The notes below the pieces were generated by a model that worked only from the letters and a program-made list of their open reading frames with translations, was not told the origin of the DNA and did no database searches. Source: Prochloron sp. SP5CPC1 (GTDB lineage: Bacteria > Cyanobacteriota > Cyanobacteriia > Cyanobacteriales > Prochloraceae). Taken from it: a DNA stretch of 8,349 nt. The stretch spans positions 1 through 8,349 of the forward strand of contig JACONB010000152.1 in the NCBI GenBank assembly GCA_014323965.1, given 5' to 3'. The position numbers and the translations under genes were made by a program. Positions 1 through 6,774 of this stretch are shown in pieces. The stretch's first letter is position 1. Every line of letters starts with the position of its first letter.

Positions 1-1
1 G

Positions 2-247
2 CGGAACTCCAAACTATACAGCGGTCCGACCGCCGAGGCTATAAAGCGACAAAAGGGAAAATGTTCACATTGCAAACTACCGTTCCTGGAGATACACGGT
101 CCCGTGGAATTGCACCATATTGATGGGAACCATGGCAACTGGAGTAAGAAGAATCTAGTTGCTCTCCACCGACCCTGTCACCAAGCGCAGGTGGTCCACC
201 GCGAGCGGATCAAGGATGGGGTACGTTCGCGCGCTGTAAAGGCGTAG
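2..247 (+). CDS. C-terminal HNH domain of a group II intron-encoded protein (5' partial)
   Basis: The frame is open from the window edge to TAG at 245-247, giving 81 residues of a protein that starts upstream. It has a zinc-ribbon-like CSHC pair followed by ELHHIDGNHGNW, KKNLVALHRPCH and a basic tail, which is an HNH endonuclease layout. In mobile group II introns this C-terminal domain nicks the second strand of the DNA target during retrohoming. Assignment to an intron protein, not a free-standing HNH, rests on the intron domain V/VI RNA that begins just after the stop. The HNH variant (HHIDGNH) differs from that of the next intron protein (EIDHVLP), so the two introns belong to different lineages. 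The reverse transcriptase and maturase parts lie outside the window. Confidence 0.85.
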   Translation, partial: RNSKLYSGPTAEAIKRQKGKCSHCKLPFLEIHGPVELHHIDGNHGNWSKKNLVALHRPCHQAQVVHRERIKDGVRSRAVKA

Positions 248-255
248 AATTACCT

Positions 256-331
256 AAGCCGGATGAGTTGAAAGTCTCATGTACGGTTTATCGGAGAGGG
301 GCGAGATGGTAACATCTCCCTCGACTCTAAT
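256..331 (+). ncRNA. Group II intron domains V and VI (inner intron, 3' end)
   Basis: Domain V is at about 256-289: AAGCCG, a stem capped by a GAAA tetraloop, then CGGTTT closing on the first strand. The catalytic triad AGC is at 257-259. Domain VI follows as a hairpin around GAGATGGTAACATCTC, and the 3' strand ends CCCTCGACTCTAAT. The A at 324 is the likely branch point, 7 nt before the 3' end, which I place at 331. These domains form the catalytic core and the lariat branch helix. The exact 3' boundary is inferred from the AY end rule and from the matching end of the second intron. Confidence 0.75.
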
Positions 332-357
332 AGAAATATGTAGAGGCGTAATTAGCA

Positions 358-2202
358 ATGAATATGACTAATGATGGTCAAAGAGAACCAAAAACCAGCA
401 ATAAAGCCAACGAGTTGGTTAAGCCTGACACATCGGTATGGAAGGACTTCGATTGGCGCAAAGCCGAGAAAAAAACCTATAAGTTGCAAAAACGTATTTA
501 CAAGGCTTCTAAAAGTGGTGACATCCGTAAAGTGCGGAAACTCCAAAAGACATTATTAAGGTCCTGGTCTAACAGAATGCTATCAGTCAGAAAGGTAACA
601 CAGGATAACAAAGGTAAGAAAACCGCAGGTGTAGATGGCATTAAATCCCTATCTCCAAAACGCAGGATTACCTTAGCCAGGTCATTAAAAATCAAGGGAA
701 AAGCAGACCCCACCAAGAGGGTTTACATTCCAAAACCTAAGGTCGAAGAAAGACCCCTTGGAATACCGACAATGAAGGATAGAGCACTACAAGCACTAGT
801 TAAATCGGTGGTTGAACCAGAATGGGAGGCCAAATTCGAGCCAAACAGCTATGGTTTTAGATCAGGTAGGTCATGTCATGATGCGGTCTCACAGATTAAA
901 AAGTGCATACAACACAAGGCAAAATACGTACTTGATGCGGATATAGCCAAGTGTTTTGACCGCATAAACCAGGAAAAGTTACTACAGAAAATCGGAGTAT
1001 CAGGACAGCTCAGACGGCAAATCAAAGCCTGGTTGAAATCTGGAGTAATGGATAGAGGTACACACAAAAAGACTGAACAAGGAACCCCTCAAGGAGGAGT
1101 AATATCTCCTCTATTAGCAAACATTGCGTTGCACGGGATGGAAAATGACTTAATGTCATACGTCCTAAAAATCCCAGTCAAATTAGAAGGGCAAGAAAAC
1201 AGTAAAAGACGTAGGATATCAGGAACTAGCTTTATCAGGTATGCCGATAATTTCATCATCATACATCATGATAGAGACTTTCTGAAGTACTGCAAAACCT
1301 TTATCAACACCTGGCTCAACGACATTGGTCTAGAATTGAAGCCATCAAAAACAAGAATGACACATACTTTTCAATCAGAGCTAAGTGATGATGGGAAAGC
1401 AGGATTCGATTTCCTAGGATTCTATATACAACAACACAAGGCCGGAAAATACAGAAGTAGCCGGAATTCACACAAACAAATACACGGTTTTAACACCTTA
1501 ATAATCCCAACGAAGGATAACCAAAAACAGCATCAGGAAAGGCTTGAGGAGACAATAAGGCGGAGTCAAACAGAACCCCAAATAGGTCTCATTGTCAAAA
1601 TAAACCCAATAATTAGAGGTTGGGCAAATTACTACCAACATTCTGATATTAAAACCGTCAGGATAAGTAGCAAACAAGACTACCTGACCTACCTAAAGTT
1701 AAGAAGATGGGCAAAACGTCGCTGCCAAAACAAAACATCAAGAGAGTACGCCAAATACTGGTTCAAAAGAAAATACACCAAATTAAACGGTGAAAAAAGT
1801 ACCCGGATAGAATTCGCTTGTGGGGACAAAGAAAACGAACCCAAACAGGCATTCCACGCTGATGTTGAATGTAGCAGCACGAAATATGTCAAAATCAAGG
1901 GAGGTAAAAGCCCATATGATGGTGACATACTATATTGGAGCAGAAAGCTAGGGAGACATCCCGAAATTTATAACAGAGAAGCCAAACTATTGAAAAGCAA
2001 AAAAGGCAAATGCAATGAGTGCGGCCTACACTTCTTTAGTGTGGAAAACTGGGAAATTGACCATGTATTACCCAAGTCATTAGGAAGAAACGACACATAT
2101 GACAATCTACAATTCCTACACAGTCACTGCCATGATAAAAAGACCAGAACGGACGGAAGATACGACGCTAGGAAGGTCAACTTAAAGACCAAAACCAAAT
2201 GA
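358..2202 (+). CDS. ltrA: Group II intron reverse transcriptase/maturase with HNH endonuclease
   Basis: This 614-residue protein splices its host intron and copies it into DNA targets. An N-terminal RT extension (about 20-90, with WKDFDWRKAEKKTYKLQKR) leads into the RT fingers and palm (TAGVDG at 90-95; LDADIAKCFD at 192-201 with Asp195; QGTPQGG at 241-247). A maturase domain X follows (about 400-500, IIRGWANYYQH) and then an HNH domain (CNEC at 552-555, EIDHVLPKS around 567, HSHCH). Length and domain order are those of complete cyanobacterial intron proteins. The active-site motif reads YADN at 295-298 where YADD is expected, so polymerase activity is doubtful although maturase function may remain. 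Start: ATG358 with GAGG at 343-346; ATG364 is also possible. In the unspliced twintron its leader is interrupted by the first intron. Confidence 0.93.
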   Translation: MNMTNDGQREPKTSNKANELVKPDTSVWKDFDWRKAEKKTYKLQKRIYKASKSGDIRKVRKLQKTLLRSWSNRMLSVRKVTQDNKGKKTAGVDGIKSLSPKRRITLARSLKIKGKADPTKRVYIPKPKVEERPLGIPTMKDRALQALVKSVVEPEWEAKFEPNSYGFRSGRSCHDAVSQIKKCIQHKAKYVLDADIAKCFDRINQEKLLQKIGVSGQLRRQIKAWLKSGVMDRGTHKKTEQGTPQGGVISPLLANIALHGMENDLMSYVLKIPVKLEGQENSKRRRISGTSFIRYADNFIIIHHDRDFLKYCKTFINTWLNDIGLELKPSKTRMTHTFQSELSDDGKAGFDFLGFYIQQHKAGKYRSSRNSHKQIHGFNTLIIPTKDNQKQHQERLEETIRRSQTEPQIGLIVKINPIIRGWANYYQHSDIKTVRISSKQDYLTYLKLRRWAKRRCQNKTSREYAKYWFKRKYTKLNGEKSTRIEFACGDKENEPKQAFHADVECSSTKYVKIKGGKSPYDGDILYWSRKLGRHPEIYNREAKLLKSKKGKCNECGLHFFSVENWEIDHVLPKSLGRNDTYDNLQFLHSHCHDKKTRTDGRYDARKVNLKTKTK

Positions 2203-2260
2203 GTGTCTCAGCAAGTAATCAAGTTTGTTGAAGCCCCAATGACAAGGTAGACTAGTTGAG

Positions 2261-2338
2261 TGGCCGTGTGCAATGAAAGTTGCATGCACGGTTTCGGAGG
2301 AGGAGGGGTATATGGTAACATTATCCCTCGACTCTAAT
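2261..2338 (+). ncRNA. Group II intron domains V and VI (outer intron, 3' end)
   Basis: Domain V is at about 2261-2294: TGGCCGTGTGCAAT, a GAAA loop, then GTTGCATGCACGGTTT. The stem pairs well, but the triad position that is normally AGC reads GGC (2262-2264) and the closing pair is T/T. Domain VI is the hairpin AGGGGTATATG-GTAA-CATTATCCCT. A2331 is the likely branch adenosine, and the 3' end is at about 2338. The domain VI 3' strand matches that of the first intron over 13 nt or more. Confidence 0.72.
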
Positions 2339-2437
2339 AACAATGAGAGCTGCACAAACAAAAATTGGGTGAAGCGCAGTTTGCCGAAATCCACACAACA
2401 AACCATCGATAAAATGAACAACGCTAAATTTGGTTAA
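2339..2437 (+). pseudogene. 3' exon flank of the intron with a 32-codon open frame
   Basis: Immediately after the intron end a frame is open for 32 codons to TAA at 2435-2437 (it begins NNESCTNKNWVKRS). It could be the tail of the gene the intron split, which would continue from a 5' exon upstream of the window. I do not recognise the peptide. Two short alternative frames (one from ATG2341, one ending in TNHR) are equally unsupported. Treat this as the intron insertion flank and not as a proven coding region. Confidence 0.25.
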
Positions 2438-2521
2438 CAATAATTATTAGGTTGAGAAAAAGAGAAATAGCGGGACGATAAGGAAAAAGAACGAAGATAC
2501 ATAATCTTATTACATAAAATG
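2438..2521. other. Intergenic stretch between intron flank and toxin array, nothing recognised
   Basis: This AT-rich stretch holds no open frame of note and no RNA fold I can defend. It lies between the + strand intron flank and the last decayed remnant of the - strand array, so transcription from the two sides would converge here. Confidence 0.5.
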
Positions 2522-2755
2522 TTAAAAAGTGATGTTATCCTCAGTACGGGACAAAAGTTGCAAAGAGAGACGGGAAGAGGGTTTGATGGAAATCACGATA
2601 ACATCCACGAACAGACCAATTTGAGTACTAGGGGGGTCGTTGTCTAGTGGTAGTGGGATAAATGGAGTCCCAGGGGGATTTGGTAGTGGGAATGGCGGGC
2701 CATCGTTAGGTCCAAATAAGTCGTCTTCTAACGGGTGCGTACAAATGGTAATTGT
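2522..2755 (-). pseudogene. Remnant of an RHS tip: proline-rich linker and short tail
   Basis: Downstream of the stop of the first RHS tip, a different frame is open from just after a TAG (2756-2758) to TAA at 2522-2524, about 77 codons. It reads through LFGPNDGPPFPLPNPP and PFIPLPLDNDPPS, then a hydrophobic tail. The proline-rich segment is of the same kind as the linker in the rightmost cassette (GPVPGDVPNTAPFPFPVPDE), so I read it as a leftover tip linker joined out of frame to the preceding core. It has no start codon, ribosome binding site or recognisable toxin domain, and may be unexpressed debris. Confidence 0.4.
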
Positions 2756-3180
2756 CTAGATCCGTCCGGGTTAAATTGATCTGTCAATCCACGAATTATC
2801 TCCGATCTCCCTCCTATAATCAACCATGGGATTTTCCGAAAATCATCCGATGGATTTCCAAACTCCTGTAACCCCGAAGGATCCGTAAAAATCGTCTGAC
2901 CATTACCCACGTACCGATACAAATTCCCATCCCCACCCCCGAAACCAATCGGATCCTCACTTATGAACCGCCCCTCATCGTGATAACGCGCCCGATAATA
3001 AAGCAAACCCGTCTCCGGCTCCAACTCCCGCCCCGTAAACCCATAGCGGAAATCCACCCCCGGGTTACTCTCACTCACCACCTCCCCAAAACTGTCGTAA
3101 ACAATCCGATTTACCACCTCCCCGGCAGAATTAACCACCAAACGGATAGTGCCCAGATTATCCCCTAACCCCCACTGCAC
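2728..3180 (-). pseudogene. RHS repeat-associated core with short variable tip (frameshifted from its YD-repeat part)
   Basis: About 150 residues. Residues 1-103 are the RHS repeat-associated core: QWGLGDNLGTIRLV, DFRYGFTGREL, GLLYYRARY, FISEDPIGF, NLYRYVGN, ending in DPSG (100-103), the junction where these proteins switch to a variable C-terminal toxin. Only 47 residues follow (LQEFGNPSDDF to LPFVRTR), shorter than a usual toxin domain and not recognised. The first codon is GTG inside the core, so this is not a natural start. Comparison with the cassette at 5300-6457 shows that 86 nt are missing just upstream, which puts this part out of frame with the YD repeats at 3158-4783. The core has drifted (GRELEPETG and RYHDEGRF against GRELDPETG and RYYDGERF in its sibling), consistent with relaxed selection. 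Confidence 0.75.
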
Positions 3181-3182
3181 CT
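2879..3182 (-). repeat. 304-bp RHS core direct repeat, copy A
   Basis: This block encodes the core from QWGLGDN to the DPSG junction. It runs from GGATCC at 2879 to CACCT ending at 3182 and matches copies at 6033-6336 and 8046-8349 over equal length with scattered substitutions. It is the most diverged copy by eye. Confidence 0.85.
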
Positions 3183-4783
3183 ACCAGGGCAATATGGTCC
3201 CCATCGTAGACAAATACCTCCGAAATTGCCCCATTTAAGGACTTGGAAATGCGACGGTCAAATGCGTCATAGGCGTAGGCCACCCTCTTAACAATGTTAC
3301 CATCACTATCTAAGGTTACAACTTTAGTAAGGCGATTGCGGAAGTCCCACTCATAGGAGGTCACCTCCCCCGTAGCTATTGCTGTGCGTTGGATACGGTT
3401 ACCTTCCTTATCGTAGGTGTAATTATACACACCATCACTCGCAAGGCGATTATTAGCACCCGTTACATAGCCAGTATTAGTTATGTTACCATTATCATCA
3501 TAACTATAGGTTTCATCCTCCTGATAATCGTGGTCCCCTTCCAGTAATTGACCGAGGTCATCGTAGGTATAATTACTTATACCATCGGGGGAGATGAATC
3601 GGGTTATCCGGTGAGCATTATCGTAAATCCAGCTATAATTGGCTAAAATGACGCTATTTCGACTGTGAGTTAGCTTTATGAGCCGTCCCACTCCATCATA
3701 CTCATAGATACTCCCAATTCCTAACTCATTCTCCCCATAGCGGACAATCCTCGTCATTTGGGAAGCAGCATTATAGCTCAAATCTACCCGTTTGTCAAGT
3801 ACCCCAGTGCCAGTTTGGGTGATTTGCACCACTCGGTTCAGGTTATCGTAACTGAAGGATTCCCTTCCTCCCAAACTATCCCTGACTCGCACCATATTCC
3901 CCACTGCGTCATAGCGATAATTCAGGACAACACGGGGAATATTGGGGGTTCTTTTGTTATCAACCCGAATTAAACGACTTGCTAAATCGTAGTTATAACG
4001 ATAACTAGAATCCGGATCCCTCACACTAATTAACTGACTTGCTGCGTCATAACTATAGGTGATGGTTCGTCCATTTTCACCAACCCAAACTTCCTGGGTA
4101 TTGCGGTTCAAATTGTCGTAGGTGAACCGACGAACTCGATTATTTCTGTCGGTTATCTCAATTTGGTTGCCAACTTTATCGTATTTATAGGAGCGAGTTG
4201 CTCCTAATTGGTTGGTTTCTGTGAGAAGACGATATAAAGAGTCGTAGATATAGGTGGTGGTGTTGTTTTCCGCGTCCGTAAGAGTGAGTAAATTTCCAAC
4301 TTTGTCATAGGTGAATTTTGTGGTACCTCCTTCCGCATCGGTTATTTCAGTTTGACGATAAAGACTGTCGTAACTGTAACTGGTAGTGTTTCCCAGGGAA
4401 TCGGTTACTTCCACTACATTCCCTACAGAGTCATAAGAAGTAGTGGTGGTGTTTCCTAAATTATCCTTGACAGCAGTTTGGAGGTTTCTTGCGTCATAGA
4501 CGTACTCAGTTTTGCGCCCCAATTCATCCGTGACTGCGATTACATTTCCCACGGCATCGTAGGTGGTTGTAACGGTGTCTTTTAAGGGATTGATAACGGT
4601 TACAAGACGATTTCTGTCGTCATATTGGTAGGTAGTGGTGCGCCCCAGAGCATCTATGGTTGCCGTTACGTTGTTGACTGCATTATAACGGTAGGTGGTG
4701 GTATTGCCGAGGGGATCTTCAACGCCAATTTGGCGGTTCAAATTATCGTAACTGTAACTGGTAGTCCGATTTAATTCATCTGT
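3158..4783 (-). pseudogene. RHS/YD-repeat shell fragment, 5' truncated and 3' frameshifted
   Basis: The frame is open from just after an in-frame TAG (4784-4786) to TAA at 3158-3160, about 541 codons, nearly all YD repeats of roughly 21 residues (for example YDAVGNVIAVTDELGR, YDSLYRQTEITDAEGG). In intact RHS toxins these repeats form the hollow shell that encloses the toxin. There is no N-terminal delivery domain, signal peptide or ATG near the 5' end; the repeats simply begin at TDELNRTTSYSYDN. Only two methionines occur, both internal. At the 3' end the match to the sibling cassette stops at YDGDHIALV, after which the reading frame is wrong. The fragment sits 61 bp after an immunity-like gene, so it looks inserted or displaced there by recombination. 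I regard it as silent. Confidence 0.85.
3200..4780 (-). repeat. About 22 YD repeats, roughly 63 bp period
   Basis: Degenerate tandem units each carry a Tyr-Asp pair followed by a G/N-x-hydrophobic stretch. The first half is regular (about 21 residues per unit). The second half, towards 3200, is less even, with insertions such as VDNKRTPNIPRVV and QTGTGVLDKRV, as is usual near the core end of RHS shells. Confidence 0.85.
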
Positions 4784-4844
4784 CTACACACACTCAAGCA
4801 CATTTTTAGAATAAAAAAGCCTTGCTATTTTCTAAATTTCCAAG

Positions 4845-5303
4845 TTATTCTGGAAAAATAAAGTTACAAAGTTTGTCTTGATTGACAGTTACAGCATCAT
4901 ACTTACTCTTGATTAGCTCTAGTAACCTTTGATTTATAGTGTATACATAGAGATAGGATTGATCTACTGCTCTTACAGTTAAATCAGTGCAAGGAATAAT
5001 TTTATCATATTGTTCATTTTCGCTGGGAATAAATCCACCTTTACGAAAAAAGAAAAAATCACACCATTCAAATTGACCAACTTTCGATATCTCTTGAATT
5101 AATGGCTCTAAAAGCTCAATTCTACTTATATGATAAGAATTTATCTTGGCAATATTAGAACCTGATAAATAGTCTAAGACGACAAATTTTAACGAAAGAA
5201 AAATAGTAACTTCTTTCATAAAAGAAGCAACAAATTTGCCACTCAACGAGCTATCATCCTCAATAATTATCTCTAGCCAAATATCTTTCAGTTGTGTATT
5301 CAT
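4845..5303 (-). CDS. Putative immunity protein for the adjacent His-rich RHS toxin tip
   Basis: A 152-residue, acidic, soluble-looking protein with no signal peptide (MNTQLKDIWLEIIIEDDSS to CNFIFPE). I do not recognise a family. Its ATG (5303-5301) overlaps the TGA of the upstream toxin tip in an ATGA junction, so it is positioned to be translationally coupled to the toxin. This arrangement, toxin end followed at once by a small AT-rich gene, is the standard layout for a polymorphic toxin and its cognate immunity protein, which would bind and block the toxin in the cytoplasm. The immunity role is inferred from position only. After its stop there are 61 bp to the YD-repeat fragment. Confidence 0.65.
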   Translation of the reverse strand: MNTQLKDIWLEIIIEDDSSLSGKFVASFMKEVTIFLSLKFVVLDYLSGSNIAKINSYHISRIELLEPLIQEISKVGQFEWCDFFFFRKGGFIPSENEQYDKIIPCTDLTVRAVDQSYLYVYTINQRLLELIKSKYDAVTVNQDKLCNFIFPE

Positions 5304-6457
5304 AGTCTAAAACCTGGATCATCAGAAAAATTAGGAATAGGATGAGGTCCGTGCTCAATACTATTTGGACCAAGTGCATGGTGCCAATGGGGACTACCGT
5401 GATTACTGGGTCTTCCGTGATCAGTCACATCGGTTATACCACGAAAATTTCCATGCTTATCAAAAGTTGCGCCTTGGGTATATGAACCTTTACGACCTTT
5501 GCGAATTCCAAGAGTTGTATGAGGGCCTTGAGCCTGAGGATCTCGAATGAAGTTACTATTATCGGCCCTTCTTGGGGGACCGCCCTTTTTAAAAGGATTT
5601 TCAAATGGTAAGCCCGTAGGATTACTGTCTGGATTACTCAAACCTCCTCCCTTCAATGGCGGCAAACCCCCAGCTCCCAAACCAGCACCTCCAACCCCAA
5701 GAGTAACAAAATCATCCAAGTCGCCGCAACCAGTAAAAATATCCCTCCCACTCTCATAAATATCAATTAAATCCGAGATAGTCCCCGCTGCATCCAGAAC
5801 TCCATTGACTGCTTTCACCCAACCAGCACCACCACCACCAATAATTATAGATGACCCGGTTCCAAATAATTCCCCAGCAGTGCGAAAACCACCACTATGA
5901 TTTCTGGTTGCTGTATCCCCATATAAGGATTCGCGAATTTTGTCCGTTAAACCACCCGTAGCTGCACTAGCTAAACCAGAAGCAAATTGGTCCGCAGCGT
6001 TGAGTGCATCGTATAAAGAAATATTGCCCGAAGGATCCACAAAAATCGTCGGACTATTCCCCACATACCGATACAAATTCCCATCGCCTGCCCCAAAACC
6101 AATGGGATCCTCACTGATAAACCGTTCGCCATCGTAATAACGGGCCCGATAATAAACCAGTCCCGTCTCCGGATCCAACTCCCGCCCCGTAAACCCATAG
6201 CGGAAATCCACCTCAGGGTTACTCTCACTCACCACCTCCCCAAAACTGTCATAAACAATCCGATTTTGCACCTCCCCGGCAGAATTAACCACCAAACGGA
6301 TAGTGCCCAAATTATCCCCTAACCCCCACAGCACCTGACCTTTAGCAGTTTCAATCGCCAGAATTTGGTCAATCAAGGGACCGTGAAAATTGCGCTGAGT
6401 TAATTCCTCATCCCCATCGAATACCAGGGCGATATGGTCCCCATTATAATGATTACA
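5300..6457 (-). CDS. Start-less RHS core-plus-toxin cassette, His-rich toxin tip (possible polymorphic toxin type 24-like)
   Basis: The frame is open from just after TAG (6458-6460) to TGA (5302-5300). It begins NGDHIALV, then the RHS core (GRELDPETGLVYYRARYY, FISEDPIGF, DPSG about 257 residues before the end). A Gly-rich, partly hydrophobic spacer follows, then a Pro/Gly linker and an 85-residue terminal domain with GPHTTLG, YTQGATFDKHGNFRGITD, TDHGRPSNHGSPHWHH and EHGPHP. The FDxxGN...TDHGRP...PHxH pattern reminds me of the domain called polymorphic toxin type 24, a presumed nuclease; this is from memory and unsure. No in-frame ATG exists anywhere in it (the first possible start is TTG at 6376) and the shell repeats are absent, so it cannot make a normal RHS toxin alone. 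It starts 25 bp after an immunity-like gene and overlaps its own putative immunity gene. Confidence 0.75.
   Translation of the reverse strand, partial: CNHYNGDHIALVFDGDEELTQRNFHGPLIDQILAIETAKGQVLWGLGDNLGTIRLVVNSAGEVQNRIVYDSFGEVVSESNPEVDFRYGFTGRELDPETGLVYYRARYYDGERFISEDPIGFGAGDGNLYRYVGNSPTIFVDPSGNISLYDALNAADQFASGLASAATGGLTDKIRESLYGDTATRNHSGGFRTAGELFGTGSSIIIGGGGAGWVKAVNGVLDAAGTISDLIDIYESGRDIFTGCGDLDDFVTLGVGGAGLGAGGLPPLKGGGLSNPDSNPTGLPFENPFKKGGPPRRADNSNFIRDPQAQGPHTTLGIRKGRKGSYTQGATFDKHGNFRGITDVTDHGRPSNHGSPHWHHALGPNSIEHGPHPIPNFSDDPGFRL
6033..6336 (-). repeat. 304-bp RHS core direct repeat, copy B
   Basis: Same block as copies A and C, from GGATCC at 6033 to CACCT ending at 6336. Here the homology with the YD-repeat fragment continues on the other side of an extra 86 nt (6337-6422), which copy A lacks, and stops at about 6448. 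Confidence 0.85.
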
Positions 6458-6472
6458 CTAAGAGACAAAACA

Positions 6473-6742
6473 TTAATCTATCAAGTGAAAACGGATAGCA
6501 TCTTCTTGATCAGCATCGAAGTTTTGCCTAAGGTGAAAGTGAAATCCAGGTGAGTATTCACAAAGAGCCATTTTTATCAAAGCTTTCGCCAATACTAAAT
6601 AGGCATCCTTATTCGCATATATTACTGATGTATTATTCTCAATAACCACCTTCATATCTTCGTCCATCTCATCATCGAAATCAAATTTTATTGTATTCTC
6701 AGACGAGCAATCCTCGAATTCAAACTCAAATTTTTTTTTCAT
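6473..6742 (-). CDS. Small immunity-like protein, acidic
   Basis: The start chosen here is ATG at 6742-6740, giving 89 residues (MKKKFEFEFEDCSSEN to IRFHLID). A start 7 codons upstream would add MFGVWCL encoded by a short tandem repeat and seems less likely. The protein is acidic, with a helical middle (LVLAKALIKMALCEY) and a GFHFHLRQNFDADQED segment. A His-x-His motif followed by an acidic strand near the C-terminus recurs in small immunity proteins of polymorphic toxin loci, but I cannot name the family. It lies 32 bp after the preceding immunity-like gene on the same strand and 25 bp before the next toxin cassette. It has no clear ribosome binding site. A run of nine A follows the ATG. Confidence 0.6.
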   Translation of the reverse strand: MKKKFEFEFEDCSSENTIKFDFDDEMDEDMKVVIENNTSVIYANKDAYLVLAKALIKMALCEYSPGFHFHLRQNFDADQEDAIRFHLID

Positions 6743-6774
6743 TAAACACCAAACACCAAACAAAAGCGCTATTT

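Larger units (their letters stand above)
1..331 (+). mobile_element. Group II intron, inner member of a probable twintron (3' part only)
   Basis: This is the 3' portion of a retroelement: the end of its HNH protein plus ribozyme domains V and VI. The 5' part (domains I-III, reverse transcriptase, maturase) is upstream of the window. The next 26 nt (332-357) lead straight into another intron's ORF, so this intron appears to be inserted in domain IV of that second intron. Confidence 0.7.
332..2338 (+). mobile_element. Second group II intron, 3' portion (outer intron of a probable twintron)
   Basis: This span holds the end of a domain IV leader (332-357), a complete intron-encoded protein and domains V/VI. 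The roughly 500 nt of 5' ribozyme that a group II intron needs cannot fit between 331 and 358. It is therefore either upstream of the first intron (twintron) or lost. The 3' end is set at 2338 from CCCTCGACTCTAAT, identical to the end of the first intron. An A-to-N change at two catalytic positions (see findings) raises doubt about whether this element still moves. Confidence 0.65.

Noticed and set aside
352..1928. Several - strand open frames of 60-80 codons opposite the intron protein
   Set aside because: They are antisense shadows of the reverse transcriptase ORF with no start context and no recognisable domain.
2341..2370. Short ORF from ATG2341 after the intron end
   Set aside because: It stops after nine codons; joining it to the next frame needs a frameshift with no supporting homology.
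3158..4741. TTG at 4741, GTG at 3180 and GTG at 8347 as real start codons
   Set aside because: Each lies inside conserved RHS sequence that continues upstream in frame (4741, window edge) or in the sibling cassette (3180), with no ribosome binding site.
3200..4780. Regular short repeats that could suggest a CRISPR array
   Set aside because: The period of about 63 bp with degenerate units translates throughout into YD repeats; there are no identical repeats with unique spacers.
4813..4832. Possible - strand terminator (AGC AAG GCT followed by T6)
   Set aside because: The stem is only three strong pairs plus A-T pairs with a mismatch; too weak to call after the immunity gene.
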